Below are positions 7,381 through 15,073 of a stretch of 64,000 nucleotides of DNA, piece after piece. The DNA is from an uncultured Porphyromonadaceae bacterium (GTDB taxonomy: Bacteria > Bacteroidota > Bacteroidia > Bacteroidales > Muribaculaceae), in NCBI GenBank assembly GCA_947073495.1, contig CAMTMX010000004.1:1-64000 (forward strand), in the 5' to 3' direction. Under the pieces are notes generated by a model. The model saw only the letters and a list, made by a program, of their open reading frames with translations. It made no database searches and was not told the DNA's origin. Every line of letters starts with the position of its first letter. The first letter of the stretch is position 1. Made by a program: the position numbers and the translations under genes.

Positions 7381-9722
7381 ATAAAAACATATTGGCACTT
7401 TGTTTGGCAGGCACTTTTTTCAGCGCATCAGCCCAAGTGCTCAATCCTTCACACCTGCAAAATGTGAAGCAAAACACCGACAAGCCGTTTTATTCAAAAT
7501 CATTGTCGCATTTGATAAGTAAGGCTGATACCCTTCTTGGTTGCGAACCCTTGTCGGTAATGGATAAAAAAGCTGTTCCCGCAAGCGGAGACTTGCATGA
7601 TTATATGAGTCAGGCGCGCTATTTTTGGCGAGATCCAAACAAACCTGACGGGTTGCCATATATCAATCGCGACGGCATTACAAATCCAGAAATATACCAA
7701 CTTGACCGTGACCGCCTCGGCAAGACAGCCGACAGAATCAAGACACTTGCTCTCGCCTATTATTTCACCGGCGATGAAAAGTATGCTGTTAAAGCCGCAA
7801 AGCTTATCGATGTATGGTTTCTTGACAAAAACACCCGCATGAACCCAAATCTGGAGTATGCCCAGATGATCCCGGGACATAACAACGGTAAAGGGAGATG
7901 CTACGGGGTGCTCGACGCATATTCGTTTGTAGGGATGCTCGACGGGGTGCGTCTTCTGGAAGGTTCAAAAGCTTTCCCCCTCAAAAAATCCAAAGCGTTG
8001 AAAAAATGGTTTGCCGAATTGACCGACTGGATGCTGACATCGCCTCAAGGAATTGAAGAAAGCCAGCAGGCAAACAATCATTCCACTGCATACGATGCTC
8101 AAGCGATGGCGTTCGCTTTATACAGTGGTAAACGTGACATCGCAGAAAAAATCGGTAAGGAAGTTGCCTTGAAGAGAATATTCACCCAGATAGATCCTGA
8201 TGGTAGCCAGCCGCACGAACTGACCCGCACGCTCGCATTCGGATACTCCCAATATAATCTCACTCATCTTCTTGACATAATGGAAATGGCTGCGAATGCA
8301 GGAATTGATATGGGTGAAATCGTGTCGGAAGACGGCAGAAGTGTAGAGAAAGGATTGGATTTTCTTGCCAGGCATATAGGAAGAAATGCCGAAAAATGGA
8401 ACTATCAACAGATTTCCGGAATGGAGGGCAAGAAGCAGGAACTTCTGAGAGACCTGTATAGGGCATCCCTTCTTAATCCTTCCCGCAATGACTACAAAGA
8501 TTTATACTTTGCAAACCGCGTTTTAGATTACTCTGATCCATTTAATCTGACTTACTTTCAGGCACGTGGAATAGATGACGCCATGACCCATGTGTTGCCT
8601 CAGCTGGATTTTGCAGTGGAATGTGCCAATAAGGAACGTAAAAAAGAGAAAAATGCAGCGAAACGGCTGGTGATTCCACGCACAATCAATGACAACGGAA
8701 ATTTAAGTCTCGTGAATGCATACGACTGGTGTTCCGGATTCTTTTCCGGCGTCTTATGGCAGGCATACGAATATACTAATCTTCCGAAACTCAGGGAAAC
8801 AGCCATCAGCTGGACATGGCCCATCGAAGATGCCAAATGGCACAAAGGAACACATGACCTCGGGTTTATGATGAACGACAGTTTCGGTAAAGCTTATTCT
8901 CTGACTGGAGAACAATCGTATAAGGATGTGGTGCTTCAAAGCGCCAAAACACTTATCACCCGCTATAATCCTAAAGTAAAATCAATCCGGTCGTGGGATC
9001 ATAACGCGGATGTATGGAAATTTCCGGTAATCATAGACAATATGATGAATCTTGAAATGCTTTTCCAGGCAACACAACTCACAGGAGATTCTATATATCA
9101 CAAAATAGCCGTGGAACATGCCAACACCACTCTTGCAAATCATTTCAGGGATGACAATTCCTCCTATCATGTGGTTGACTATGATCCAGCCACCGGAGAG
9201 GTGAGAATGAAATGCACCGCACAGGGGTATTCAGATGATTCCTATTGGAGCCGAGGCCAGGCATGGGGGCTATATGGATATGCACAATGCTATCAATATA
9301 CAGGCAACCCCCGCTACCTCGAAATGAGTGAGAAAATTGCCGATTTCATTCTGTCTTTGCCGAATATGCCTTCGGATAAAATCCCTTATTGGGACATGAA
9401 AGACCCACGCGTGACGGATTTGACCACAGGTCAAGACAATCCTGATTGTCCCCGCGATGCATCGTCGGCAGCTATCATCGCCTCCGGTCTTTATCTTCTC
9501 AGCGACTTTACCGATGAGAACAGAAAAGCTGTATACCGAGAGCATGCCGATAATATCATCGACAGCCTCACGAGATTATATAGGATTCCCACTGGCGAGA
9601 AATATGGTTTTATTCTTGACCACAGCACAGGTCACCATCCGGGCAATATCGAAATAGATGTGCCGTTGAACTATGCCGACTATTATTATCTGGAGGCACT
9701 GCTTCGCCAATCTCGACGCTAA
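7377..9722 (+). CDS. Two-domain polysaccharide lyase / GH88 unsaturated glucuronyl hydrolase
   Basis: This 781-residue exported protein (signal peptide about 1-19) joins two enzymes. Residues about 50-370 are an alginate-lyase-type (alpha/alpha toroid) domain, with MIPGHNNGKGRCYGVLDAYSF, the catalytic-type NNH at 233-235 and QPHELTRTLAFGYSQ. Residues about 400-781 are a GH88 domain: D494 in HDLGFMMNDS and D554 in IDNMMNLEML are the expected catalytic Asp pair, and QGYSDDSYWSRGQAWGLYGY is the conserved core. The lyase would make unsaturated uronic-acid ends that the GH88 half removes. The lyase part resembles the glucuronan-lyase-type families more than classical alginate lyases, but the substrate is not settled. 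The start overlaps the GH2 remnant by ATGA. Confidence 0.87.
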   Translation: MNKNILALCLAGTFFSASAQVLNPSHLQNVKQNTDKPFYSKSLSHLISKADTLLGCEPLSVMDKKAVPASGDLHDYMSQARYFWRDPNKPDGLPYINRDGITNPEIYQLDRDRLGKTADRIKTLALAYYFTGDEKYAVKAAKLIDVWFLDKNTRMNPNLEYAQMIPGHNNGKGRCYGVLDAYSFVGMLDGVRLLEGSKAFPLKKSKALKKWFAELTDWMLTSPQGIEESQQANNHSTAYDAQAMAFALYSGKRDIAEKIGKEVALKRIFTQIDPDGSQPHELTRTLAFGYSQYNLTHLLDIMEMAANAGIDMGEIVSEDGRSVEKGLDFLARHIGRNAEKWNYQQISGMEGKKQELLRDLYRASLLNPSRNDYKDLYFANRVLDYSDPFNLTYFQARGIDDAMTHVLPQLDFAVECANKERKKEKNAAKRLVIPRTINDNGNLSLVNAYDWCSGFFSGVLWQAYEYTNLPKLRETAISWTWPIEDAKWHKGTHDLGFMMNDSFGKAYSLTGEQSYKDVVLQSAKTLITRYNPKVKSIRSWDHNADVWKFPVIIDNMMNLEMLFQATQLTGDSIYHKIAVEHANTTLANHFRDDNSSYHVVDYDPATGEVRMKCTAQGYSDDSYWSRGQAWGLYGYAQCYQYTGNPRYLEMSEKIADFILSLPNMPSDKIPYWDMKDPRVTDLTTGQDNPDCPRDASSAAIIASGLYLLSDFTDENRKAVYREHADNIIDSLTRLYRIPTGEKYGFILDHSTGHHPGNIEIDVPLNYADYYYLEALLRQSRR

Positions 9723-9730
9723 CCTGATTC

Positions 9731-9750
9731 AGCTTTCGCGTACGAAAGCT
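9731..9750. repeat. AGCTTTCG palindrome, member of a dispersed family
   Basis: AGCTTTCG, CGTA and CGAAAGCT form a small palindrome just after the lyase-GH88 gene. It is followed by the GGGTTATATGGTTATAAGGTTAA string that also accompanies the palindromes at 19302 and 20436. It may aid 3'-end formation. Confidence 0.5.
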
Positions 9751-9784
9751 CAGGGTTATATGGTTATAAGGTTAACATTCAATT

Positions 9785-9828
9785 AAAGAAGGGCAAAACC
9801 ACTGAAAATGTAGGTTCTGCCCTTCTTT
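9785..9828. terminator. Bidirectional terminator between converging genes
   Basis: AAAGAAGGGCA (9785-9795) and TGCCCTTCTTT (9818-9828) form a perfect 11-bp stem between the + strand lyase-GH88 gene and the minus-strand permease gene. A/T runs on both flanks suit termination in both directions. Confidence 0.75.
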
Positions 9829-9850
9829 ATTGACATCGGCAGTTAGATTG

Positions 9851-12214
9851 CTATTCACTGCGGAGATGATTCACAGGATTGCTACGCGCTATATCGAGAC
9901 TGTTAAGAATCACCACGGAAAGCAATATTACAATCAGACAGACAATACATAACGTCAATAAAACCAATGAAACAGGCTCCTGATCGGAGAATTGTGAAAG
10001 CCATTTCTTGCCTATGATAATTGCCGCCACCCCTCCGGCAAGCAACGACGGCAATGCAATCTTAAGGGTGTTGACGCAAAACAGTTTCAATATCTTTGAT
10101 GCGGAAGTGCCGGTGATCTTGCGTATCGTGATTTCCTTTGCCTTGCGCTGCACCTCGTCTGAGGTGTAACCGATGAGTCCTATCAATGCTATCACCATTA
10201 TCATTACGCCGGCAATCAAGACAGATGTTGCAAATTTCTTGACAGGCATAGACAATGCCTCCACCCGGTTCTTCAACGGCTCAATGTAAATCTCTTCGTC
10301 AGGATATGCATTGTTGACTATTTCCTGCACTTTATTTATATTATCCTGACTCATATCATTGAAACGCAGATATAAATTACTCTGGATAACTGCGGATGGG
10401 AACCAAACACCGGCACGCTTATCTGAATACTCCACCTCGAATCCTCCACGTTTTATATCGTTTATAACGCCGCATATCACATATTCATTCCCACCCATTG
10501 GGGTCTGGTGTTCTGAAATTCTAAATGTCCTGCCGACAATATTATCTTCATCAATGCCGGATATTTTTTTCAACACATTGATGAACTCTTTTTCCACCAC
10601 GACCTGATTCACAACAGTATCGGCATCATCACGGAAGGTTTCACCTTGAATAAATTCAATACCCATCACATCAAACAGGTCGGAATTAGCATAATAGTTG
10701 TCGGCAATATTAATCTGCTTATCAACATCATCACCCACCCAGACATAATTACCGGAACTCCCGTCAAGAAATGCATAGTAGTTTGATGAGACCCCATCAA
10801 TAAAAGGAAGTTTCTTTAACTCTTCAATCAACGCCGGACGATTTTCCTGAGGTATGTTCCAGACGTAGAGATGACCTATATTCTTATAGTCGAATCCCAT
10901 ATCGGTTTTCACAATTCTATTGTATTGACCACCGACAATCACGAGCAGACACATCAACAATCCCGTAGCGAAAAATTGCAAAGCAAGTAGTGCCACTTTC
11001 CAACTACGTCTGTTGTTCAGACGGTTTCGGAATGCGCTTGCCACGGGGGTACGGCAATACAGCCATGCAGGGACTACTCCGCTGACTATCAAAAGAAAGA
11101 CAAACACAATCCCCTCCACAATCCAGATTCGTTTTGTGGAGAATAATTGTTGTGGAGTGTATCCAAGCAATTCTCTACAAGTATCCGAAAATACGTATAT
11201 CAAAATGACTGCAAGAATCAAAGATGTCAAAAGGAAAAACAAGCTTTCCGCCATAACCCTGCCAAATATGCCGGAATTGCCTGTGCCGAAACATTTTCTC
11301 ACCGCCATCTCCTTGCTTCTGTGTCCCATCTGCCCTATCACTATCAGCAGATAGTTCAATCCTGCCGACATCAGCATGATGATAGCAAGGAAAGTAAGCA
11401 TCCATGTCATTGTCTTTACCACACCTTGTGATGTATAGACTCCTACAAGTTTCTTAAGGCTCACGCCATAATTCGATGTGTCGAGGGTCTCTTTATCAAT
11501 ATTGTCTTCAAGCATCTTCCTTATTCCGGATTTCATATCTTCAGGATCCGTACCTTTACTAAGCCTTACGTAGCTTTTGTAACGGTCGTTGCCCATCCAG
11601 TTTTCACGTCCGTCATGAGAGAACAAACCTATTGAAGGAAGACTGAGATACAGTGCATTCGGTATAGTGGAATTTATAGGGAAATCTTCGTAGACACCCC
11701 CTATTGTAAATATAAAGTCGTCAGGAAAACCGAACCCTGTAAAACGAAGACCGAAAACATCTCCACTGATAGCTTCAGCAAGCGAACGGGGAATCATGCA
11801 TTGCTTTTCGATCTGAAGAACGTCATGGGGATCACCATAAAGAATTGGAGTGGTAAAGACATCGAAAAAATGTTCGTCTGCCATTTCCCCATTGTCCACC
11901 CTGAATTTACGTCCATCTTCAAGAGTTATCGTACCGTATGAAAAAGGTACTCTTCTTGTCGCCTCTTCCACCTGTGGCAGATACCTTTTCAATCCCGGAG
12001 CAGTCGCACCAGGAGTCTGATCATACTCACTATATTCCCCGTTAAATTCCGAGCTTTGTGTAACCATATATATTCTGTCGGAATCAGGGAAGAAACTATC
12101 GAACGTCTGTTCAAAATAGACCTTTGCCACAAGAAGAAAACCCATAGCCATCCCTAATGTAAGACATAAAATTTTAGTCAGGTTTCGTCTTAGGTCAGAT
12201 GTAAAGAATTTCAT
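9851..12214 (-). CDS. FtsX/MacB-type ABC transporter permease
   Basis: The 787-residue membrane protein has the duplicated layout of the Bacteroidetes FtsX permeases: one N-terminal helix (about 15-33), a MacB-like periplasmic domain (34-260), three helices of the first FtsX domain (about 265-380), a further helix and second periplasmic domain (about 410-650), and a C-terminal FtsX domain with three helices (about 670-780). It would work with a MacB-type ATPase as a mechanotransmission exporter or envelope-stress pump, but no ATPase lies next to it. A -7-like box (CAAAGGTA on the + strand, 12244-12251) lies 30 bases above the start, without a well-spaced -33 box. The gene appears complete. 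Confidence 0.85.
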   Translation of the reverse strand: MKFFTSDLRRNLTKILCLTLGMAMGFLLVAKVYFEQTFDSFFPDSDRIYMVTQSSEFNGEYSEYDQTPGATAPGLKRYLPQVEEATRRVPFSYGTITLEDGRKFRVDNGEMADEHFFDVFTTPILYGDPHDVLQIEKQCMIPRSLAEAISGDVFGLRFTGFGFPDDFIFTIGGVYEDFPINSTIPNALYLSLPSIGLFSHDGRENWMGNDRYKSYVRLSKGTDPEDMKSGIRKMLEDNIDKETLDTSNYGVSLKKLVGVYTSQGVVKTMTWMLTFLAIIMLMSAGLNYLLIVIGQMGHRSKEMAVRKCFGTGNSGIFGRVMAESLFFLLTSLILAVILIYVFSDTCRELLGYTPQQLFSTKRIWIVEGIVFVFLLIVSGVVPAWLYCRTPVASAFRNRLNNRRSWKVALLALQFFATGLLMCLLVIVGGQYNRIVKTDMGFDYKNIGHLYVWNIPQENRPALIEELKKLPFIDGVSSNYYAFLDGSSGNYVWVGDDVDKQINIADNYYANSDLFDVMGIEFIQGETFRDDADTVVNQVVVEKEFINVLKKISGIDEDNIVGRTFRISEHQTPMGGNEYVICGVINDIKRGGFEVEYSDKRAGVWFPSAVIQSNLYLRFNDMSQDNINKVQEIVNNAYPDEEIYIEPLKNRVEALSMPVKKFATSVLIAGVMIMVIALIGLIGYTSDEVQRKAKEITIRKITGTSASKILKLFCVNTLKIALPSLLAGGVAAIIIGKKWLSQFSDQEPVSLVLLTLCIVCLIVILLSVVILNSLDIARSNPVNHLRSE

Positions 12215-12498
12215 ATCAGTGAAAGTTTAATATATTTATGATACAAAGGTAAATGTTAATTCCCCAACAAATAAGAGAACTTATAAAATTCGATTATATT
12301 CAATTAAAATTGTCTAAAAATTAGACACAGTTGTATTTCTCAGAAGGAAGTTGTTCCCATTTTTTCTTTTTCAAGATTTCGTCATCTTTTCAAGTTTCAG
12401 AACCGACCTAATTTCTTATTTCCCTTGAATGAGAAATTTTTAGTAATTTTGCACCCGTTTTTTATAGTATATTTATATTTTTCTACAGGACTCGTTTT

Positions 12499-13644
12499 AT
12501 GAATAAAGGTTTGATCGCGCTTGCCGTAGGTACTTTCGCACTCGGCATAGCCGAATTTGGGATGATGGGTATCCTCGGGAATGTCGCCCAAAGTATAGAT
12601 GTCACTATTGTACAGGCAGGAAATCTCATATCATTATATTCGTTAGGGGTGGCGGTCGGAGCGCCGATGCTTCTGTTGTTCCGTAATTCCCCTTTGAAGA
12701 GACTTATGCTAATTCTGAGCGCCATAATATTTATCGGAAATCTCCTGACTTCATTATCTTCTTCATACGGATTGCTTCTTTGTTCACGCTTCCTGTCGGG
12801 GCTGCCTCACGGAGCTTATTTTGGAGCAGGGGCGATCGTATGTTCAAAATTAGCCAAGCAAGGAAGCGGTGCGCAAGCCGTTGCCGTGATGGTCGGAGGA
12901 ATGACAGTGGCAAATCTGGCAGGTGTCCCCCTCGCTACCATGGTCAGCAATCTGTTGAGCTGGAGAATCGTGTTTGGTGGCGTAGCCGCGATAGGTTTTA
13001 TCGCATTTCTATTGATCAAACTGTGGGTGCCATACCTTGCCCCTCTCCCGAAATCAAATATAAAAGGACAGTTCAGATTCCTTAGCAAACCTCAGCCATG
13101 GCTGGTATATGCCGGCGTATTTTTCGGACAGGCAAGTGTATATTGCTGGCTGAGTTATATAGATCCTATCATGACGCAGGTGACACACTTCCCGACAGAT
13201 GTGATGATCTGGGTTATGATGCTGGCGGGTACCGGGATGGTTGTTGGCAACGCCATCGCCGGGAAACTTGCCGACAAATATGGAGTATCACTCGTGACCG
13301 GTATACTTGCGGCATCGATGTTGGTGGTGATGCCCCTTCTATATTTCGCTTCGCCATACAAGTTCCCTTCACTCTTGCTGATGTTTCTCGCCACCGCCGG
13401 ACTATTCGGCATAGGCGGTCCATTGCAATTTCTCATAGTCAAATATGCCAAAGGTGGAGAGATGTTGGGAGGAGCCGGAATACAGATTGCCTTCAACGTG
13501 TCGAATGCGATGTCGGCGGCTGTCGGCGGTCTGGTAATCCATCAGGGGTTTGGACTTGCCTCCCCTGCCCTTGCCGGTCTCCCCTTCGCTGCGATCGGAG
13601 CCGCCGCCCTATTCATACTCCACCACAAATACGATCATAAATAA
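12499..13644 (+). CDS. MFS exporter, AraJ-like (DHA1 family)
   Basis: The 381-residue protein has about 12 predicted membrane helices and the N-terminal LAVGTFALGIAEFGMMGIL signature of the DHA1 sugar/drug efflux group (AraJ and related proteins). The motif after helix 2 (FRNSPLKRLMLI) and RFLSGLPHGAYFGAGA are typical. It probably exports a small molecule across the inner membrane by proton antiport; the substrate cannot be told. TAATTTTG at 12444-12451 is a possible -7 box. The stop codon lies inside a perfect 18-bp palindrome. Confidence 0.85.
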   Translation: MNKGLIALAVGTFALGIAEFGMMGILGNVAQSIDVTIVQAGNLISLYSLGVAVGAPMLLLFRNSPLKRLMLILSAIIFIGNLLTSLSSSYGLLLCSRFLSGLPHGAYFGAGAIVCSKLAKQGSGAQAVAVMVGGMTVANLAGVPLATMVSNLLSWRIVFGGVAAIGFIAFLLIKLWVPYLAPLPKSNIKGQFRFLSKPQPWLVYAGVFFGQASVYCWLSYIDPIMTQVTHFPTDVMIWVMMLAGTGMVVGNAIAGKLADKYGVSLVTGILAASMLVVMPLLYFASPYKFPSLLLMFLATAGLFGIGGPLQFLIVKYAKGGEMLGGAGIQIAFNVSNAMSAAVGGLVIHQGFGLASPALAGLPFAAIGAAALFILHHKYDHK

Positions 13645-13676
13645 TTCAACTTTCGCAAGCGAAAGTTGAATTATTT
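13639..13676. terminator. Perfect 18-bp palindrome between converging genes; dispersed TTTCGC family
   Basis: AAATAATTCAACTTTCGC (13639-13656), AA, and GCGAAAGTTGAATTATTT (13659-13676) are perfectly complementary. The hairpin includes the TAA of the MFS gene and reaches the original stop of the decayed antitoxin gene on the other strand. It should terminate both. The inner TCAACTTTCGCAAGCGAAAGTTGA recurs at 19302-19325 and, imperfectly, at 20436-20459. Confidence 0.75.
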
Positions 13677-14062
13677 ATACACCAAGAACGATAGATGGGT
13701 CGATTTTCAATTCAGTAGAGATTCTGCGCCCGACCTTCAATGTCGGCTCTGCTTTGCCGGATAAGAAATCACAGATACGTGACGGACTGACCCCTATTTT
13801 TTTTTGCAAGTGCCGCTTGAGACAGCCCCATCTCATACATCCTCAACTTGAGTACATCGATTAGAGAAGGCTCCCCTATCGGATAATGTACATCCTCATA
13901 CTCTTGAACAAGTCTTGAAAGGAGATACAACTCAATGCTGTTAGGATCATCGTCAGATGTTTCGTCATTCACAAGAGGGAGCAACTCATCGATTCGCTTC
14001 ATAGCCCAGTCATACTGAACTTCATTCTCTATTGTAGTCTTAATATATTCCATATATATCAT
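13675..14062 (-). pseudogene. HigA-type XRE antitoxin gene, frameshifted in an A9 run
   Basis: The intact part (14062 to about 13806) encodes a HigA-like antitoxin: an N-terminal helical region (MEYIKTTIENEVQYDWAMKRIDELLPLV) followed by the start of an XRE helix-turn-helix (LKLRMYEMGLSQAALAKK). A run of nine A residues on the coding strand (T9 at 13797-13805) throws the frame into a stop at 13769. With eight A residues the frame continues as AKKIGVSPSRICDFLSGKAE and ends at 13675 after LKIDPSIVLGV, which is exactly the expected C-terminus. It is a homopolymer frameshift: real decay, slippage-based switching, or a read error. Confidence 0.8.
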
Positions 14063-14067
14063 TATTT

Positions 14068-14223
14068 TTAAACCTGTGAAGCATCTTTTAATTTATCGTA
14101 TTCGGAATGAGTACCGATGAATCTAATGTAAACATATTGGTGCTTGAATTGGATTACGACAATCAAACGAAAATCATTCCCTTTAATATTGAATACGTAG
14201 TGCTGAATACAATCCTTCAAGCT
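14068..14223 (-). pseudogene. HigB-type toxin remnant (C-terminal fragment)
   Basis: Minus-strand codons from 14223 to 14068 read SLKDCIQHYVFNIKGNDFRL followed by IVVIQFKHQYVYIRFIGTHS and EYDKLKDASQV, then TAA. This is the C-terminal half of a HigB/RelE-like mRNA interferase. A TAG immediately precedes it in frame and the N-terminal half, with its start, is absent. It lies directly before the antitoxin gene, as in intact higBA operons. The toxin cannot be made in active form. Confidence 0.75.
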
Positions 14224-14269
14224 CTAATTGTTTGGGCTTAAAACTAATCATTTTGGGTGTGCCTTAGTG

Positions 14270-14299
14270 TTGAGGGAGACTGAAAAAAGCCTCCCTCAA
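14270..14299. terminator. Stem-loop downstream of the OmpA-domain gene
   Basis: TTGAGGGAG (14270-14278) and CTCCCTCAA (14291-14299) make a 9-bp stem right after the minus-strand gene ending at 14306. There is no U tract after the stem, so termination may be weak. Confidence 0.45.
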
Positions 14300-14305
14300 T
14301 GATAA

Positions 14306-15073
14306 TTATTCTATGCTGATTAGTACTCGACGGTTATCTTCATTCTTTGGAAGATTGAACTCTGAGTTTTTGGATTTGCCGTACCAGTGAGTTGTGATTT
14401 TAGCTTCATCTACTCCGTTCTCGACTAATGCAGCTTTCACAGCTTCTGCACGTTGCTGAGATATGTAATCATTGGGAGCATCTTCACCAATATTGCAGGC
14501 ATATCCCTCAACGATGATTCCATTTTCCTTTGATGTCTGGTTATATAGGCTTACAATCTCTCGAATCAGATTATATGCATCAGCAGTAAGAGCCGCGGAC
14601 TTAAATCCGAACTGAACGGCAGAAACTGGGATGTTAAGGCTATTCGTTTTGCTTGATATTGCCGCATCTACGTTTTGAGAAACAATACGCTTGAACTCTT
14701 CAATGTTGCTTACTGGTGCTTGAGTGGATACTGGAGCACTTGTTATTGTGGCTGTTGCTAAATTGAACTCAACATTGATTGAATCAATCTCAACATTAAC
14801 AGAGTCGTTTATCTCGGAAACGCCATCGAAGCCAGACGCGGTTCTTTTATCAGAATCGGCTGCATAGAACCATATGATTGCAGCCGCTATACAGCATGCG
14901 AGAATTCCGCATACAGCAATAATTTTGTTGCGTTTGGACTTCGCAAGACATTCGTTGCACACGAATCCTGCGTTTTTTTGCTGGCCGTTTGCAGGTGACA
15001 CCTGCTGATGACACTTGGTACACTCAACGCTACCTTGAGCTTGAGGCTGTTTTGTTTTTTGGGATTCTTCCAT
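14306..15073 (-). CDS. Zinc-ribbon, membrane-anchored protein with OmpA-like C-terminal domain
   Basis: The 255-residue protein begins with a zinc-ribbon pattern (CTKCHQQ...CNECLAKS, residues about 18-44) that should face the cytoplasm. One membrane helix follows (about 49-70), then a Ser/Thr/Val-rich linker and an OmpA-like domain (about 150-255) with VQFGFKSAALTADAYNLIRE, VEGYACNIGEDAPNDYISQQ and RAEAVKAAL, and NEDNRRVLISIE at the end. OmpA domains bind peptidoglycan. Having a cytoplasmic zinc ribbon on the same chain is unusual. The gene starts on the last base of the MORN-lipoprotein gene (1-nt overlap), so the two are co-expressed and may act together. Confidence 0.75.
   Translation of the reverse strand: MEESQKTKQPQAQGSVECTKCHQQVSPANGQQKNAGFVCNECLAKSKRNKIIAVCGILACCIAAAIIWFYAADSDKRTASGFDGVSEINDSVNVEIDSINVEFNLATATITSAPVSTQAPVSNIEEFKRIVSQNVDAAISSKTNSLNIPVSAVQFGFKSAALTADAYNLIREIVSLYNQTSKENGIIVEGYACNIGEDAPNDYISQQRAEAVKAALVENGVDEAKITTHWYGKSKNSEFNLPKNEDNRRVLISIE

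Noticed and set aside
13098..13640. 180-codon + frame within the MFS gene
   Set aside because: It is an out-of-frame shadow with Arg/Cys/Ser-rich text, and the MFS frame is clearly the coding one.
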